Below are positions 1-8,578 of a stretch of DNA of 64,000 nucleotides, one piece after another. The stretch's first letter is position 1, and each line of letters opens with the position of its first letter. This stretch comes from FW021-bin31 sp964467635. Lineage in GTDB: Bacteria > Bacteroidota > Bacteroidia > Chitinophagales > Chitinophagaceae. The position numbers and the translations under genes are program-made. The DNA is taken from assembly GCA_964467635.1 (NCBI GenBank), contig CAYXRN010000001.1, positions 26,557-90,556 on the forward strand. The letters are read 5' to 3'. The notes below the pieces were generated by a model. The model did no database searches. It had not been told where the DNA came from and saw nothing but the letters and a program-made list of their open reading frames with translations.

Positions 1-110
1 ACTTTAAAAATATGTACTTGACGGACGACTCCCTTTTTTCGGAAAAGATTACCCTAAATGGTATCATAGATCTAGCCTAGTGTGGCAACAGGGCAATGAA
101 AAACAATGCA

Positions 111-1052
111 TTAATAAGCATAGATAACTTCCAGGTTGTAGTCTTTTAACTGATCTTTTGTTTTTTCCCATTTTTGGGTAAAGCCCAGCATGAATCCACC
201 GCCTCCAGCACCACAGAGTTTTAGAAAATAATCCCCATGTTCAAGGCCTTCAGCCACTTTGTTTTGAAGTGGTATCGGGAAAAAATCTTCCATTTCATTT
301 AATTGAAAGGAACTTAAATGATAAAGCGATTGATAAAGTTTCGAGGGTTGGTTTTGCAGTAAATGATTAATAGCTTCGTTGTTATTATGGATAACATGTT
401 GGCTGAACTTTTCTCTAAACGCTGCCTGGCTATGCAGGTCATTAAATTTATCCATCATGGTGGAAGTAGAACGTGCAAATTTTGTGTTGAGTAAAAATAT
501 AACGTTGTTTTTATTGTTGAATTGACGAGGGGGTAATTTTGTTGTAATGATGTCCCTGGGGTTTTTATATAAGATGGGTTCATTTAGAATAATACTTAGC
601 GGGTCCAAACCCGAACTCACCCCATGAAAATAAGACTCTAGTCTTCCAAGTCCGTCCTTAAGTTGATTTAACTTTTGAAGGGTAAGAAACTTCAAATCAT
701 CTTTCAGGTTTTTAGCTTTCTTGAGATACCGTAAGAAAATAGCCGCGACTAAAGCACCGGAGCTTCCTACGCCGTATCCCTGTGGAATATTGCTGCTGAA
801 AAACAAACCCTCGTTCAACTCTTTCTCAAATTGTTTAACTTCTAAAATAAAGTCCTCATCCATATGCTTTTCGACAAATTCATAGAACTTCTTTAGGAAT
901 TTATTGGATTGTACGGCAAACTTCTTGTTATCTGCCGTCTCATAAAAGTCTAAGCGGCCTTTGTATCGATCACAAGGAATGACTAACGCCATGCCATTTT
1001 GCAAGACGGCATATTCTCCAAAAAGCAGAACTTTTGAATTAAATTGCTCCAT
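111..1052 (-). CDS. Mevalonate kinase-like GHMP kinase
   Basis: A 313-residue GHMP-superfamily kinase, most likely phosphorylating mevalonate (or phosphomevalonate) with ATP in the cytoplasm. An N-terminal substrate strand with the FGEYAVL signature lies at residues 11-17. The GHMP ATP-binding loop PQGYGVGSSGA is at 90-100, and the C-terminal glycine motif CGAGGGGF is near 280. It is the last gene of a minus-strand mevalonate operon, 10 bp after the diphosphomevalonate decarboxylase, so pathway membership is firm. Which phosphorylation step it catalyses, relative to the GYDIA-type kinase two genes upstream, cannot be decided from sequence. The start is the ATG of MEQFNSK. The 110 bp downstream hold no gene. 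Confidence 0.85.
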   Translation of the reverse strand: MEQFNSKVLLFGEYAVLQNGMALVIPCDRYKGRLDFYETADNKKFAVQSNKFLKKFYEFVEKHMDEDFILEVKQFEKELNEGLFFSSNIPQGYGVGSSGALVAAIFLRYLKKAKNLKDDLKFLTLQKLNQLKDGLGRLESYFHGVSSGLDPLSIILNEPILYKNPRDIITTKLPPRQFNNKNNVIFLLNTKFARSTSTMMDKFNDLHSQAAFREKFSQHVIHNNNEAINHLLQNQPSKLYQSLYHLSSFQLNEMEDFFPIPLQNKVAEGLEHGDYFLKLCGAGGGGFMLGFTQKWEKTKDQLKDYNLEVIYAY

Positions 1053-1062
1053 ATCTTCTATC

Positions 1063-2073
1063 TTAAAAAACGGTCCCTCCTACTCCGGCGTGATCGTAGA
1101 TTATCGATTTTATGCTTATCTGTTTCAAAAAAGAATGTACTTCGCTTTGTATAGATTCCGGGTAAAGCACATGTACATTGGGACCGGCATCCAGCGTGAA
1201 ACACAGTGGTAGCTTGGTGTCTTTTCTAAACTGGGTTATTTGCTCAATAATTTCCAAGGTTTTAGGCTTTATCAGAAAATAGTAATCCTGAGAGGTCATC
1301 ATCATCGCATGCAAAGATAACGCTTCTCTTTCGGTGATGGAAATAAAGGCATCAAAATCGCCGCTTTTCAAGGCAGCAACCATGGCCAGACAATGTTTGT
1401 TGGCTTGCTTAAACCGGGCATTGGCAAAGGGGTGTCCGCTCATTAAAGCATGCCCTGTACTGCTGGAGACTTTCTTAGGCGCATCTTCCACAATCAAAAT
1501 GGCATCGCTCATTCTTCGAAAATTAGGGTGTACCGCATTAACGGGAATTGCATAGTCGTTGCTGCTGCCTCGTATATCATCCAACTGCCCCCAAAGGACA
1601 AAGGGGCCATAAAAAGAACGACAGGCGCTACCACTACCCAAACGGGCCAGGCAGCTGGCTTTTCGGGTGAAATTCATCTCAGAAGCGCTATTGGCTTTTA
1701 GGAGCGCAGCTGCGATGGCGGCGAAAGCTGACGCAGAGGAGGCGATTCCGGTGGAATGCGGAAAACTATTGGTAGACTCCATTCGGAGCGAATAATGCTC
1801 CAGCAGCTGAGTATATGCCTTTTGACGGGTCACATAGTTGAATATTCTTTGCCGGAATAGTTCATGAGGTTGCCCGTTAAAAGAATAGACCAGTGCCGGT
1901 GCTTTACTTTTCTTTTGAGTATAAGACAGCTTTACTTCCGTAAATGCCTGACTTAACGTCATGCTCAAGGAGGCATTACAAGGCATCTGCTCACCGTATT
2001 TTCCCCAGTATTTTACCAGGGCTATGTTGGAGGGATACCGCGCTGTAATGGATTTAGTTGTTGTCACTGTCAC
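1063..2073 (-). CDS. mvaD: Diphosphomevalonate decarboxylase
   Basis: A 336-residue cytoplasmic enzyme that phosphorylates and decarboxylates mevalonate 5-diphosphate to isopentenyl diphosphate. The family hallmarks are visible: NIALVKYWGK at residues 16-25, the ATP loop FPHSTGIASSASA at 104-116, and DAGPN near the C-terminus. Length fits the family. Its start overlaps the 3' end of the upstream GYDIA-type kinase by 20 bp, which implies translational coupling. It is the committed decarboxylation step, so the operon makes IPP by the classical mevalonate route rather than a variant without this enzyme. Confidence 0.93.
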   Translation of the reverse strand: MTVTTTKSITARYPSNIALVKYWGKYGEQMPCNASLSMTLSQAFTEVKLSYTQKKSKAPALVYSFNGQPHELFRQRIFNYVTRQKAYTQLLEHYSLRMESTNSFPHSTGIASSASAFAAIAAALLKANSASEMNFTRKASCLARLGSGSACRSFYGPFVLWGQLDDIRGSSNDYAIPVNAVHPNFRRMSDAILIVEDAPKKVSSSTGHALMSGHPFANARFKQANKHCLAMVAALKSGDFDAFISITEREALSLHAMMMTSQDYYFLIKPKTLEIIEQITQFRKDTKLPLCFTLDAGPNVHVLYPESIQSEVHSFLKQISIKSIIYDHAGVGGTVF

Positions 2074-2968
2074 TTTTTATTAATTCGTTGTAGGTAAAAA
2101 CCTGTCGTTTACCTTTTGTTTCAAAGTATTTGCGGGCAACGACCGCGTCGCGACAAGTGGCCATTGCGAAATCGCCGCCCCAAGCGCCTAGCGATTTTAT
2201 ATAATAGGGATAATCTCTGAAATACATTTGTTGAACTGGTTTTTGGGCTAAAATACCGGATAACAGTAACTCACTTTCCTGTATCAGACTTTCCCATTCT
2301 TCAATTCGCATACTATGAACGGCTTTTTTTACTATTTTGTTCATCTGTGCAATTTGCGACTTCTCCGTTTTATGGTGTTTAAAACGTTTCACTTCTTGGG
2401 CGCTTTCTTGTTTCCGGCCGGTATAAACAAACAGAAGTTTTTCGGTAATTGCGGGGGGAAGCCGGATGTCTTTTATTTTTCTTTCCTCAATCGCATAAAG
2501 AAACGGTCCACTGGCAGTAGCAGCAGCGATGTCGTAGCCTGAACCACCAAAAGAATACTCCAGCAGCTCATAGGCGTCTACTTCTGACCACTGGCTCAAC
2601 AATGAAATAAGGGTGGAGCTGGTTCCCAGGCCGAATTGTCGGTCGAAATTGAGGTTGAATTTGAAAGACAACGCACTCATCCGGAGCTGTGGCCTGCGCT
2701 TCCGAATAAACAACAGCAGCTTTTGAATACGCTTTGCTTTTGGGAGGTCGGTAGTCTGAATAATGTCCAAGGCTTCGGAAAAGTGAACTTCAAGCCAACA
2801 TTGTTCAAACTCGAAACAACGCCACAGAATACCTTTTTCTTTGAAAGCGCTAACAAGCAGTGATTGACCGACGGAAAGCGGAACGGACAAGCACTGGCAA
2901 CCTTTTACAACCAGATATTCTCCAAATAAAAGTAATTTCCCGGATGCCTGGTATGTGCATTTGCGCAT
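2054..2968 (-). CDS. GYDIA-family GHMP kinase (probable phosphomevalonate kinase role)
   Basis: A 304-residue GHMP kinase. The start at 2968 (MRKCTYQASG) is preferred over an upstream in-frame start at 3058 because it begins one base after the HMG-CoA reductase stop and gives the normal N-terminal FGEYLVV strand at residues 15-21. The GHMP loop FGLGTSS is at about 112-118, followed by SGYDIA at about 143-148, the signature of the Bacteroidota GYDIA family. A glycine-rich GAWGGDF lies near the C-terminus. Position inside a complete mevalonate operon that already has a kinase and a decarboxylase makes phosphomevalonate kinase the best inferred role. The family is not, to my knowledge, firmly characterised. 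Confidence 0.8.
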   Translation of the reverse strand: MRKCTYQASGKLLLFGEYLVVKGCQCLSVPLSVGQSLLVSAFKEKGILWRCFEFEQCWLEVHFSEALDIIQTTDLPKAKRIQKLLLFIRKRRPQLRMSALSFKFNLNFDRQFGLGTSSTLISLLSQWSEVDAYELLEYSFGGSGYDIAAATASGPFLYAIEERKIKDIRLPPAITEKLLFVYTGRKQESAQEVKRFKHHKTEKSQIAQMNKIVKKAVHSMRIEEWESLIQESELLLSGILAQKPVQQMYFRDYPYYIKSLGAWGGDFAMATCRDAVVARKYFETKGKRQVFTYNELIKSDSDNN

Positions 2969-2969
2969 G

Positions 2970-4304
2970 TTAATAACTAGCCACACTTTTGACGTTCCAT
3001 TTTTCAGCCAGTTGTCGTACGGCCGACACGGAAACAACCTTGTCTTTAAAGTAGGCAATGGCCTCCTCGGTCCTGCTTTCCGGAATATGGAGTTGTTTTA
3101 AAATATTTAATAAATGCATTTTCATATGCCCCTTTTGAATGCCGACGGTTACCAGGGATTTAACGGCTGAAAAGTTGTTGGCCAAGCCTACCGCGGCCGC
3201 TATACCCATCAGTTCTCTGGCGGTAGGATAGCTCAACAGCTCCAGGCTCAACTTGACCAGCGGATGCAGGTTAGTCAGGCCGCCTACCACACCAAGGGAA
3301 AAAGGAATCTCAAGCGTGAAACGAAAGGTATTATCCGACAGTGCTACCCGGGTGAGCGGGCGGTATTGCCCAGACTGGGAGGCGTACGCATGCCCGCAGG
3401 CTTCTACGGCCCGAAAGTCATTGCCTGTAGCCAGTACCACTGCGTCCACACCGTTAAACACTCCTTTATTATGGGTGGTCGCCCGAAAAGGATCCAGTTC
3501 GGCTACCCGTATCCCCAGCGCAAACCTTCTCGCAAACTCGGCACCTGTCATGGCTGGAACAATGTCATCAAGTTGATCGAAATTAGCCTCAACACTGCAC
3601 TTAACCCGGCAATTCGGAGTCAGGTTGGACAGGATACACATAATGATCTCCAAGCCCTCTTCTGTAAATTCTTTTTGTGCCGCATGCCATTGTTTAAACG
3701 TGGATGCAAACTGTTCCAGGCAGGAGTTGATAAAATTGGCCCCCATGGATTCTACAGTTTCAAACGTGCCGTATAACTGCATGAGGCCGGGTTCCTGTTC
3801 GCTTAGATCCTTAAGCTGGATATCCAGGATGCCCCCGCCGCGTTTGATCATATTTTCTGTAATATCGAAGCAATCTCTTATAAGCCGTTCTTTTAGCTCT
3901 GGGAATCGTTTGTAAAGAATTGCTTTATCATCTTTCCATAAGAAATGCACCTGGCCTATTTTTTCCGTATGAATAACCTTGGCGGTAAACCCGCCTCGGG
4001 TGAACCAGAATTTTGCGCTGCTGGATGCCGCCGCAATCACCGAGCTTTCTTCGATGACCATAGGAACCATATAAGTAGTCCCGTTGACCATAACGTTGGG
4101 ACAAATGCCATAAGGGAGTGGGAAATTGGTTATGGTGTTTTCACTGAATTCCTCTAACAGCTTTTGAACGTTTTTGTCTGTATGATGGAAACTTTTAAAT
4201 ATTTTGAGTGCTTTTTGAGGATCGGAATGGTACTTGGTGGCCAGATCTAATTTTTCATCCCTGCTTTTTTTGGAAAAACCATGAATGACCGTTTTATTTT
4301 TCAT
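2970..4304 (-). CDS. Hydroxymethylglutaryl-CoA reductase
   Basis: A 444-residue HMG-CoA reductase, soluble because no membrane segments precede the catalytic part. It reduces HMG-CoA to mevalonate with NAD(P)H. Visible signatures are EESSVIAAAS with the catalytic Glu, ESMGANFINS (the family MGAN dinucleotide or substrate motif), NGVDAVVLATGND with the catalytic Asp, and a C-terminal GIQKGHMKMH with the likely catalytic His. It overlaps the upstream isomerase by 11 bp and abuts the GYDIA kinase downstream. HMG-CoA synthase is not in the window, so that step must be encoded elsewhere. Confidence 0.93.
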   Translation of the reverse strand: MKNKTVIHGFSKKSRDEKLDLATKYHSDPQKALKIFKSFHHTDKNVQKLLEEFSENTITNFPLPYGICPNVMVNGTTYMVPMVIEESSVIAAASSSAKFWFTRGGFTAKVIHTEKIGQVHFLWKDDKAILYKRFPELKERLIRDCFDITENMIKRGGGILDIQLKDLSEQEPGLMQLYGTFETVESMGANFINSCLEQFASTFKQWHAAQKEFTEEGLEIIMCILSNLTPNCRVKCSVEANFDQLDDIVPAMTGAEFARRFALGIRVAELDPFRATTHNKGVFNGVDAVVLATGNDFRAVEACGHAYASQSGQYRPLTRVALSDNTFRFTLEIPFSLGVVGGLTNLHPLVKLSLELLSYPTARELMGIAAAVGLANNFSAVKSLVTVGIQKGHMKMHLLNILKQLHIPESRTEEAIAYFKDKVVSVSAVRQLAEKWNVKSVASY

Positions 4305-5337
4305 TATAAGACTTTTTTACCGTTAAAAAAGAACGAGCCAATAATAGCCCTTCGATTTGAAATTGGATGAATTCATCTAAGGCCTCCTGAGACTCTTTTG
4401 CGTATTTTAAAAATTCAGAAGCCTGCCCGTAAAGGGTGTTTGTATGAGATTTCCGGATATAATAATAACCATCTAAAAAGTTCTTAACACCGCCGCTGAC
4501 AATAAGGGTAGGACACTTTACCTTCTTTCCGAGCTCCGACAGAAGCTGATTGCTAAGGGCTAGCATCTCCTCTGCCGAATGGCCTACATGTACAAAAGGC
4601 ATGAGGTACTTGCTTTTGACCTGGTTTCTAAATAATTCAACCTTGGAGAAGTTGGTGCCTCCGTTGGCAGCAAATTCTATGGCGGCTAACGGGAGTTGCA
4701 ACAGCGCTTTCATGCTTTGATAGCCAAAGCCCTGCCCTACTTCTTTTACAATTAAGGGGAGTTTTACCACCTTTAGAAACCGTTTTATCGTTTCTATAGG
4801 CGCTGTTGTAATACGGTCTCCTTCGGGCTGCATCCATTCCTGAAGGGGGTTGACATGAATGATGACCCCGTCTGCCTGGAGTGCGCTGACAAGTTTCTCT
4901 ATCTGGACGAGTGATTTGCTGTGCACTAACTTTTCGATTTGCGCAATGCCAAAATTGAGGTAGAAAGGCACCTGGTCCCCCAGCACAGGCCGCAGGTTGA
5001 AGTCATTCATCTTTTCGGGAAATTCCAATGCTTTCCGGGTAGAGCCTATACCCATCCCTAATCCAAATTTTGAAGCGGATTTAGCCAATCTGCTATTGAT
5101 CTCATTGGTTTTGGTTGTCCCGCCGGTCATGCTGGATATCCAGATCGGATAGTTTACCGTCTTATTTCCGAGCTTCACTGGCCAGCTAGACCCATTATCG
5201 GGATGAGGAGCCATTATGGGCTCATAATAAAAACGGGGATCGATCATATCATTCTGTGAGTCCAGTGCCAAGGCAACGTGACTGTCCTTTCGTGACTCCA
5301 TTTTGGACGCTACCGTTTTTAATTTGCTGCGATTCAT
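4294..5337 (-). CDS. fni: Type 2 isopentenyl-diphosphate delta-isomerase (FMN-dependent)
   Basis: A 347-residue TIM-barrel flavoenzyme interconverting IPP and DMAPP. Family motifs seen: IWISSMTGGT, GIGSTRKAL, HVNPLQEWMQPEGDR (the NPLQE segment), KEVGQGFG, ANGGTNF and VSGGVKN near the phosphate-binding end. It is the first gene of the minus-strand mevalonate operon. A -7 type promoter box lies about 70 bp upstream. The start is the ATG at 5337 (MNRSKLKTV). Co-transcription of the isomerase with the IPP-forming genes fits the pathway. Confidence 0.93.
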   Translation of the reverse strand: MNRSKLKTVASKMESRKDSHVALALDSQNDMIDPRFYYEPIMAPHPDNGSSWPVKLGNKTVNYPIWISSMTGGTTKTNEINSRLAKSASKFGLGMGIGSTRKALEFPEKMNDFNLRPVLGDQVPFYLNFGIAQIEKLVHSKSLVQIEKLVSALQADGVIIHVNPLQEWMQPEGDRITTAPIETIKRFLKVVKLPLIVKEVGQGFGYQSMKALLQLPLAAIEFAANGGTNFSKVELFRNQVKSKYLMPFVHVGHSAEEMLALSNQLLSELGKKVKCPTLIVSGGVKNFLDGYYYIRKSHTNTLYGQASEFLKYAKESQEALDEFIQFQIEGLLLARSFLTVKKSYNEK

Positions 5338-5826
5338 ATAGCGAATTAGCTGCTGCTCTTTTTTATTCTGTGGCTATTTATCAAAACTACGTGATTATAC
5401 AACAAATGTACGTTTAAAATAGGCATATACCTAAAATGAGCAATTTAGCCTAAATCTGTCTTTACTTTTAATAATCGATTACAGAAATGAGGGCAGCGGG
5501 TAGACTTTTCCAAAGAAAAAGCAGGTATATAGAATACCCGAAAGTGTTTTTCCAGGCGCGCAGTAGTTCTTTTTTACTGTAGCCAGTATGCTCCTTTTAG
5601 CGCTTGCTTTAATGGGCCTCCACGCGAACAATTTTTAACTTCGCAATGGGGCGGTTGTTGCCCTGACTACCTTCATTACTGCTTCAGGCCATTAAAATAC
5701 AAGTTTCCGAAATTATGAGGAGGATCATTTTTTTTTACCGTGCCGCTCATCATTTTAAGACGAGTTCTCTTCTACCTTTACATTGTAATTAAAAAGGTCA
5801 TTCTTATAAATTTAAAATTCAAAACC
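5338..5826. other. Intergenic region between divergent fni and nirK
   Basis: About 490 bp without a convincing gene. It carries the minus-strand -7 box for the mevalonate operon at 5403-5410 and a near-consensus plus-strand box TACCTTTA at 5773-5780, about 46 bp before nirK. I looked for TTGAT-N4-ATCAA type Crp/Fnr sites that might control nitrite reductase and found none that is convincing. Confidence 0.5.
5403..5410 (-). promoter_or_regulatory. Bacteroidota -7 box for the mevalonate operon
   Basis: On the minus strand this reads TACATTTG, matching the TAnnTTTG -7 consensus of the Bacteroidota primary sigma factor. It lies about 66 bp upstream of the fni start. I see no clean -33 TTTG at the usual spacing, so the call rests on the -7 match and position. 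Confidence 0.5.
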
Positions 5827-6948
5827 ATGAAAAACAACCAAAAATTAGCAGGTCTGAATGCCCTCTTTTTTGCAGTGGCATTCTTGATCGCAGGTATTTT
5901 TACAGGCTGTGGTTATGCAACTCCTTCTAGTTCGGATGTAAGTGACAACCTCGGAAAAATTGAAGGAGAATATACAGCTACACTTACCGCGGCTCCAAAG
6001 GTTCCGGAAAGTTTGAGCGAATACGATGCGCCGCAAAAAGTGATTGTAAATATCGAGGTCATAGAAAAGACCATGAAACTGGCCAGCGGGGTGGAATACA
6101 CCGCTTGGACTTTTAACGGCACGGTTCCCGGTCCATTGGTACGGGTGAGGGAAGGAGACCTGGTAGAAGTACATTTTAGCAACCACCCTGACAGCAAGAT
6201 GCCCCACAACATTGATTTCCATGCGGCAACTGGACCCGGCGGGGGCGCCGAAGCCTCTATGACGGCTCCCGGTCACACCTCTGTATTTAGCTTCCGGGCA
6301 TTGAAACCGGGATTGTTTATTTATCACTGTGCTGCTCCTCCGGTAGGCATGCACATTGCCAATGGCATGTACGGAATGATTTTAGTTGAGCCTGAAGATG
6401 GATTGGCGCCGGTGGATAAAGAATTCTACATCGTGCAGAGTGAGTTTTACACCCACGGCAGGAACGGTGAAAAAGGACTACAGCATTTTGATCTTGAAAA
6501 AGCCCTTGACGAAGAACCCGAGTATGTTGTATTTAACGGCGCTGTAGGGGCGCTTACCGGTAGTACCGCCATTCACGCCAAAACTGGCGAGACTGTGAGA
6601 ATGTATGTTGGTAACGCCGGCCCGAGCCTCACTTCTTCTTTCCATGTCATAGGAGAAATATTCGATAACGTGTATCAAGAAGGTGGACTAATGGTCAATC
6701 ATGATGTGCAGACCACAATGATCCCCGTAGGTGGTACGTCCATCGTCGAATTCACCGTTGATGTTCCTGGTTCCTATACCCTGGTTGATCATTCTATTTT
6801 TCGTGCTTTTAACAAAGGGGCTATCGGGCAACTGGAAGTTTCCGGAGAAGAAAACAAGGATATTTTTTCGGGCAAAATAAGAGATGAGTTATTCCAAGTG
6901 AAGGAGAATCAAATATTGGAAGCACCGAAAGAAGTAAGTCGGAATTAG
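5827..6948 (+). CDS. nirK: Copper-containing nitrite reductase, lipoprotein
   Basis: A 373-residue two-cupredoxin nitrite reductase that reduces nitrite to nitric oxide. The start at 5827 is chosen because it gives a clean lipoprotein signal ending in IFTGC, with Cys at residue 28; a start at 5740 would put unrelated residues before it. Type 1 copper ligands are His127, Cys168 (YHC), His176 and Met181. Type 2 ligands are His132, His167 and His322 (VDHS). The catalytic Asp130 (DFH) and His273 (SSFHVIG) are also present. All key residues are intact. It heads a plus-strand cluster with a SUMF1-fold protein, SCO, a membrane protein and HemN. No nitric oxide reductase is recognised with certainty. 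Confidence 0.95.
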   Translation: MKNNQKLAGLNALFFAVAFLIAGIFTGCGYATPSSSDVSDNLGKIEGEYTATLTAAPKVPESLSEYDAPQKVIVNIEVIEKTMKLASGVEYTAWTFNGTVPGPLVRVREGDLVEVHFSNHPDSKMPHNIDFHAATGPGGGAEASMTAPGHTSVFSFRALKPGLFIYHCAAPPVGMHIANGMYGMILVEPEDGLAPVDKEFYIVQSEFYTHGRNGEKGLQHFDLEKALDEEPEYVVFNGAVGALTGSTAIHAKTGETVRMYVGNAGPSLTSSFHVIGEIFDNVYQEGGLMVNHDVQTTMIPVGGTSIVEFTVDVPGSYTLVDHSIFRAFNKGAIGQLEVSGEENKDIFSGKIRDELFQVKENQILEAPKEVSRN

Positions 6949-6983
6949 CGGAAATAAATCCTTCAAAATTAAAAATTAATCCA

Positions 6984-7787
6984 ATGAAAAGAACCGGAAT
7001 CATATTATTGACCATGCTGCTTTTGAGCGGATTGGCAGGCGCCCAGGAGAAGTACCACAAGGGTGGGACTGCATCCAAAACAGCCGGTATGGTCAAAATT
7101 CCGTCGGGTATGTATCAGCCTTTCTTAAAGGCCGGTAACAAGTCGGAAAAGATAAAAGTGCCTGCTTTTTATCTGGATATACACGCTGTTACCAATGCCG
7201 AATACCTGGCTTTTGTTAAAGCCAACCCCGAATGGTCTCGTTCCCAGGTGTCCCGGTTGTTCGCTGATAGAAATTACCTGAAACACTGGTCAGATGATTT
7301 TACTATAGGAGACAACCGCCTGCTCAACAGCCCGGTAACGAATATTTCCTGGTTTGCTGCCAATGCATATGCCAAGTGGGTGGGTAAAAGGCTGCCAACG
7401 ATGCAGGAATGGGAATATGTGGCTGGTGCTGCTCCAGTGCATTGGCATACTGGTGAAGATCTTTCCGCGCTTATTTTGAGTTGGTACGATCAACCTAGTC
7501 CGGATATTCTTCCAGAGGTAGAATCAACCTATAAAAATAAGTTTGGGATTTATGACATGCATGGACTGGTTTGGGAATGGGTTTATGACTTTAACAGCGT
7601 TATAACAGGAGGTGATTCGCGTTCCGCCGGCTCACTGGACAAACAGTTCTATTGCGCTGCGGGTTCTTTGAACGCAGTAGATAAAAAAGAGTATGCTTCG
7701 GTTAGGCGGTTTGCCTTCAGAGAGAGTTTGAAAGCAGCTTATACCGTTGGAACGCTAGGCTTTCGTTGCGCTATATACTTTCGTTGA
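6984..7787 (+). CDS. Exported SUMF1/formylglycine-generating-enzyme-fold protein
   Basis: A 267-residue protein with a signal peptide (MKRTGIILLTMLLLSGLAGA) followed by the SUMF1 fold: an early MVKIPSGMYQPF strand, FYLDIHAVTNAEY, the WFAANAYAKWVGKRLPT segment, MHGLVWEWVYDF and the terminal GFRCAIYF. It begins 35 bp after nirK, so co-expression is likely. The family includes sulfatase maturases, EgtB-like nonhaem iron enzymes and accessory proteins. The nirK context and exported location suggest an accessory role in nitrite reductase or copper-site maturation rather than cytoplasmic sulfatase activation, but this is inference. A link to the sulfatases of the distant polysaccharide locus looks unlikely. 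Confidence 0.75.
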   Translation: MKRTGIILLTMLLLSGLAGAQEKYHKGGTASKTAGMVKIPSGMYQPFLKAGNKSEKIKVPAFYLDIHAVTNAEYLAFVKANPEWSRSQVSRLFADRNYLKHWSDDFTIGDNRLLNSPVTNISWFAANAYAKWVGKRLPTMQEWEYVAGAAPVHWHTGEDLSALILSWYDQPSPDILPEVESTYKNKFGIYDMHGLVWEWVYDFNSVITGGDSRSAGSLDKQFYCAAGSLNAVDKKEYASVRRFAFRESLKAAYTVGTLGFRCAIYFR

Positions 7788-7820
7788 AGCAAAAAGTTTA
7801 ATCAACTAAATTTTTAAGTA

Positions 7821-8468
7821 ATGTTTTACAAGTTTATGAAAATAATGTTTCCAGTTTTTCTGATGGTTTTTCTTATCGCTTGCGGCAAAACAGAAATGCA
7901 GTCCCATCACAGTTGCTGCAGCAAACCAGGTAAATTATCAGAAACAGCAACGCCTGCAGCAGCAGGTTCTGCTCACAATTCACTGTATCAGCTTACAGGG
8001 ATCTGGACGGATCAAAATAATAAAACCATTACGCTTGATCAGCTCAAGGGGAAAGTTACGCTTGTAGCCATGATATTTACCCATTGTGGTTATGCCTGTC
8101 CAAAAATGGTAGATAATATGAAAGCGGTGGAGAATGCTTTGTCGGATAAATTCAAAGATAAAGTGCGTTTCGTCTTGGTTACTTTTGACCCTGAAAGGGA
8201 TACTGCCGAACGTTTAAAGCAATATGCGGAAATAAAAGGATTGGATAAGGATTGGTCTTTATTACATGGCGATAAAAGCCAGGTACGCATGTTATCCATG
8301 TTGTTACAGTTGCAGTACAGCCAGCTTCCTAATGGCGACTTCAACCATTCTAACATTCTGACGGTTTTGGATGAGCACGGAGCTATTGCAAAACAATTTG
8401 AAGGACTTGACCTACAAACAACAGCTATTTTAGAAGTCATAACGACTATAGGAATGGCCTCCATGTAG
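7821..8468 (+). CDS. SCO1/SenC-family copper chaperone lipoprotein
   Basis: A 215-residue thioredoxin-fold protein. An N-terminal lipoprotein signal (VFLIAC, Cys21) is followed by a short His/Cys-rich stretch (HHSCCS) and the SCO domain. The copper motif CGYAC has Cys89 and Cys93, and the third ligand His176 lies in DFNHSN. SCO proteins deliver copper to CuA sites or act as thiol reductases at copper enzymes in the periplasm. Position 33 bp after the SUMF1-fold gene and two genes after nirK suggests copper loading of nitrite reductase or of the membrane protein that follows. A second ATG five codons in (7836) is an alternative start. Confidence 0.88.
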   Translation: MFYKFMKIMFPVFLMVFLIACGKTEMQSHHSCCSKPGKLSETATPAAAGSAHNSLYQLTGIWTDQNNKTITLDQLKGKVTLVAMIFTHCGYACPKMVDNMKAVENALSDKFKDKVRFVLVTFDPERDTAERLKQYAEIKGLDKDWSLLHGDKSQVRMLSMLLQLQYSQLPNGDFNHSNILTVLDEHGAIAKQFEGLDLQTTAILEVITTIGMASM

Positions 8469-8578
8469 AAAGTTTTCCCGAATTGTACAGGAATTGTAAA
8501 AAATAAGGAGGGTTTTATCTTAAACAGGAGATTGTATCTATCTTCGTCGGTGGTTGAAAGATTATTAAAATAAGATGA

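Noticed and set aside
3264..3776. Long plus-strand open frame opposite HMG-CoA reductase
   Set aside because: It lies wholly inside a strongly conserved gene on the other strand, and its protein has no recognisable features.
5338..5826. Fnr/Dnr box upstream of nirK
   Set aside because: No TTGAT-N4-ATCAA-like site was found in the intergenic region; partial matches are unsupported.
6984..7787. Naming the SUMF1-fold protein as the sulfatase maturase for the polysaccharide locus
   Set aside because: It is exported and sits in the nirK cluster, 42 kb from the sulfatases; context favours another role.
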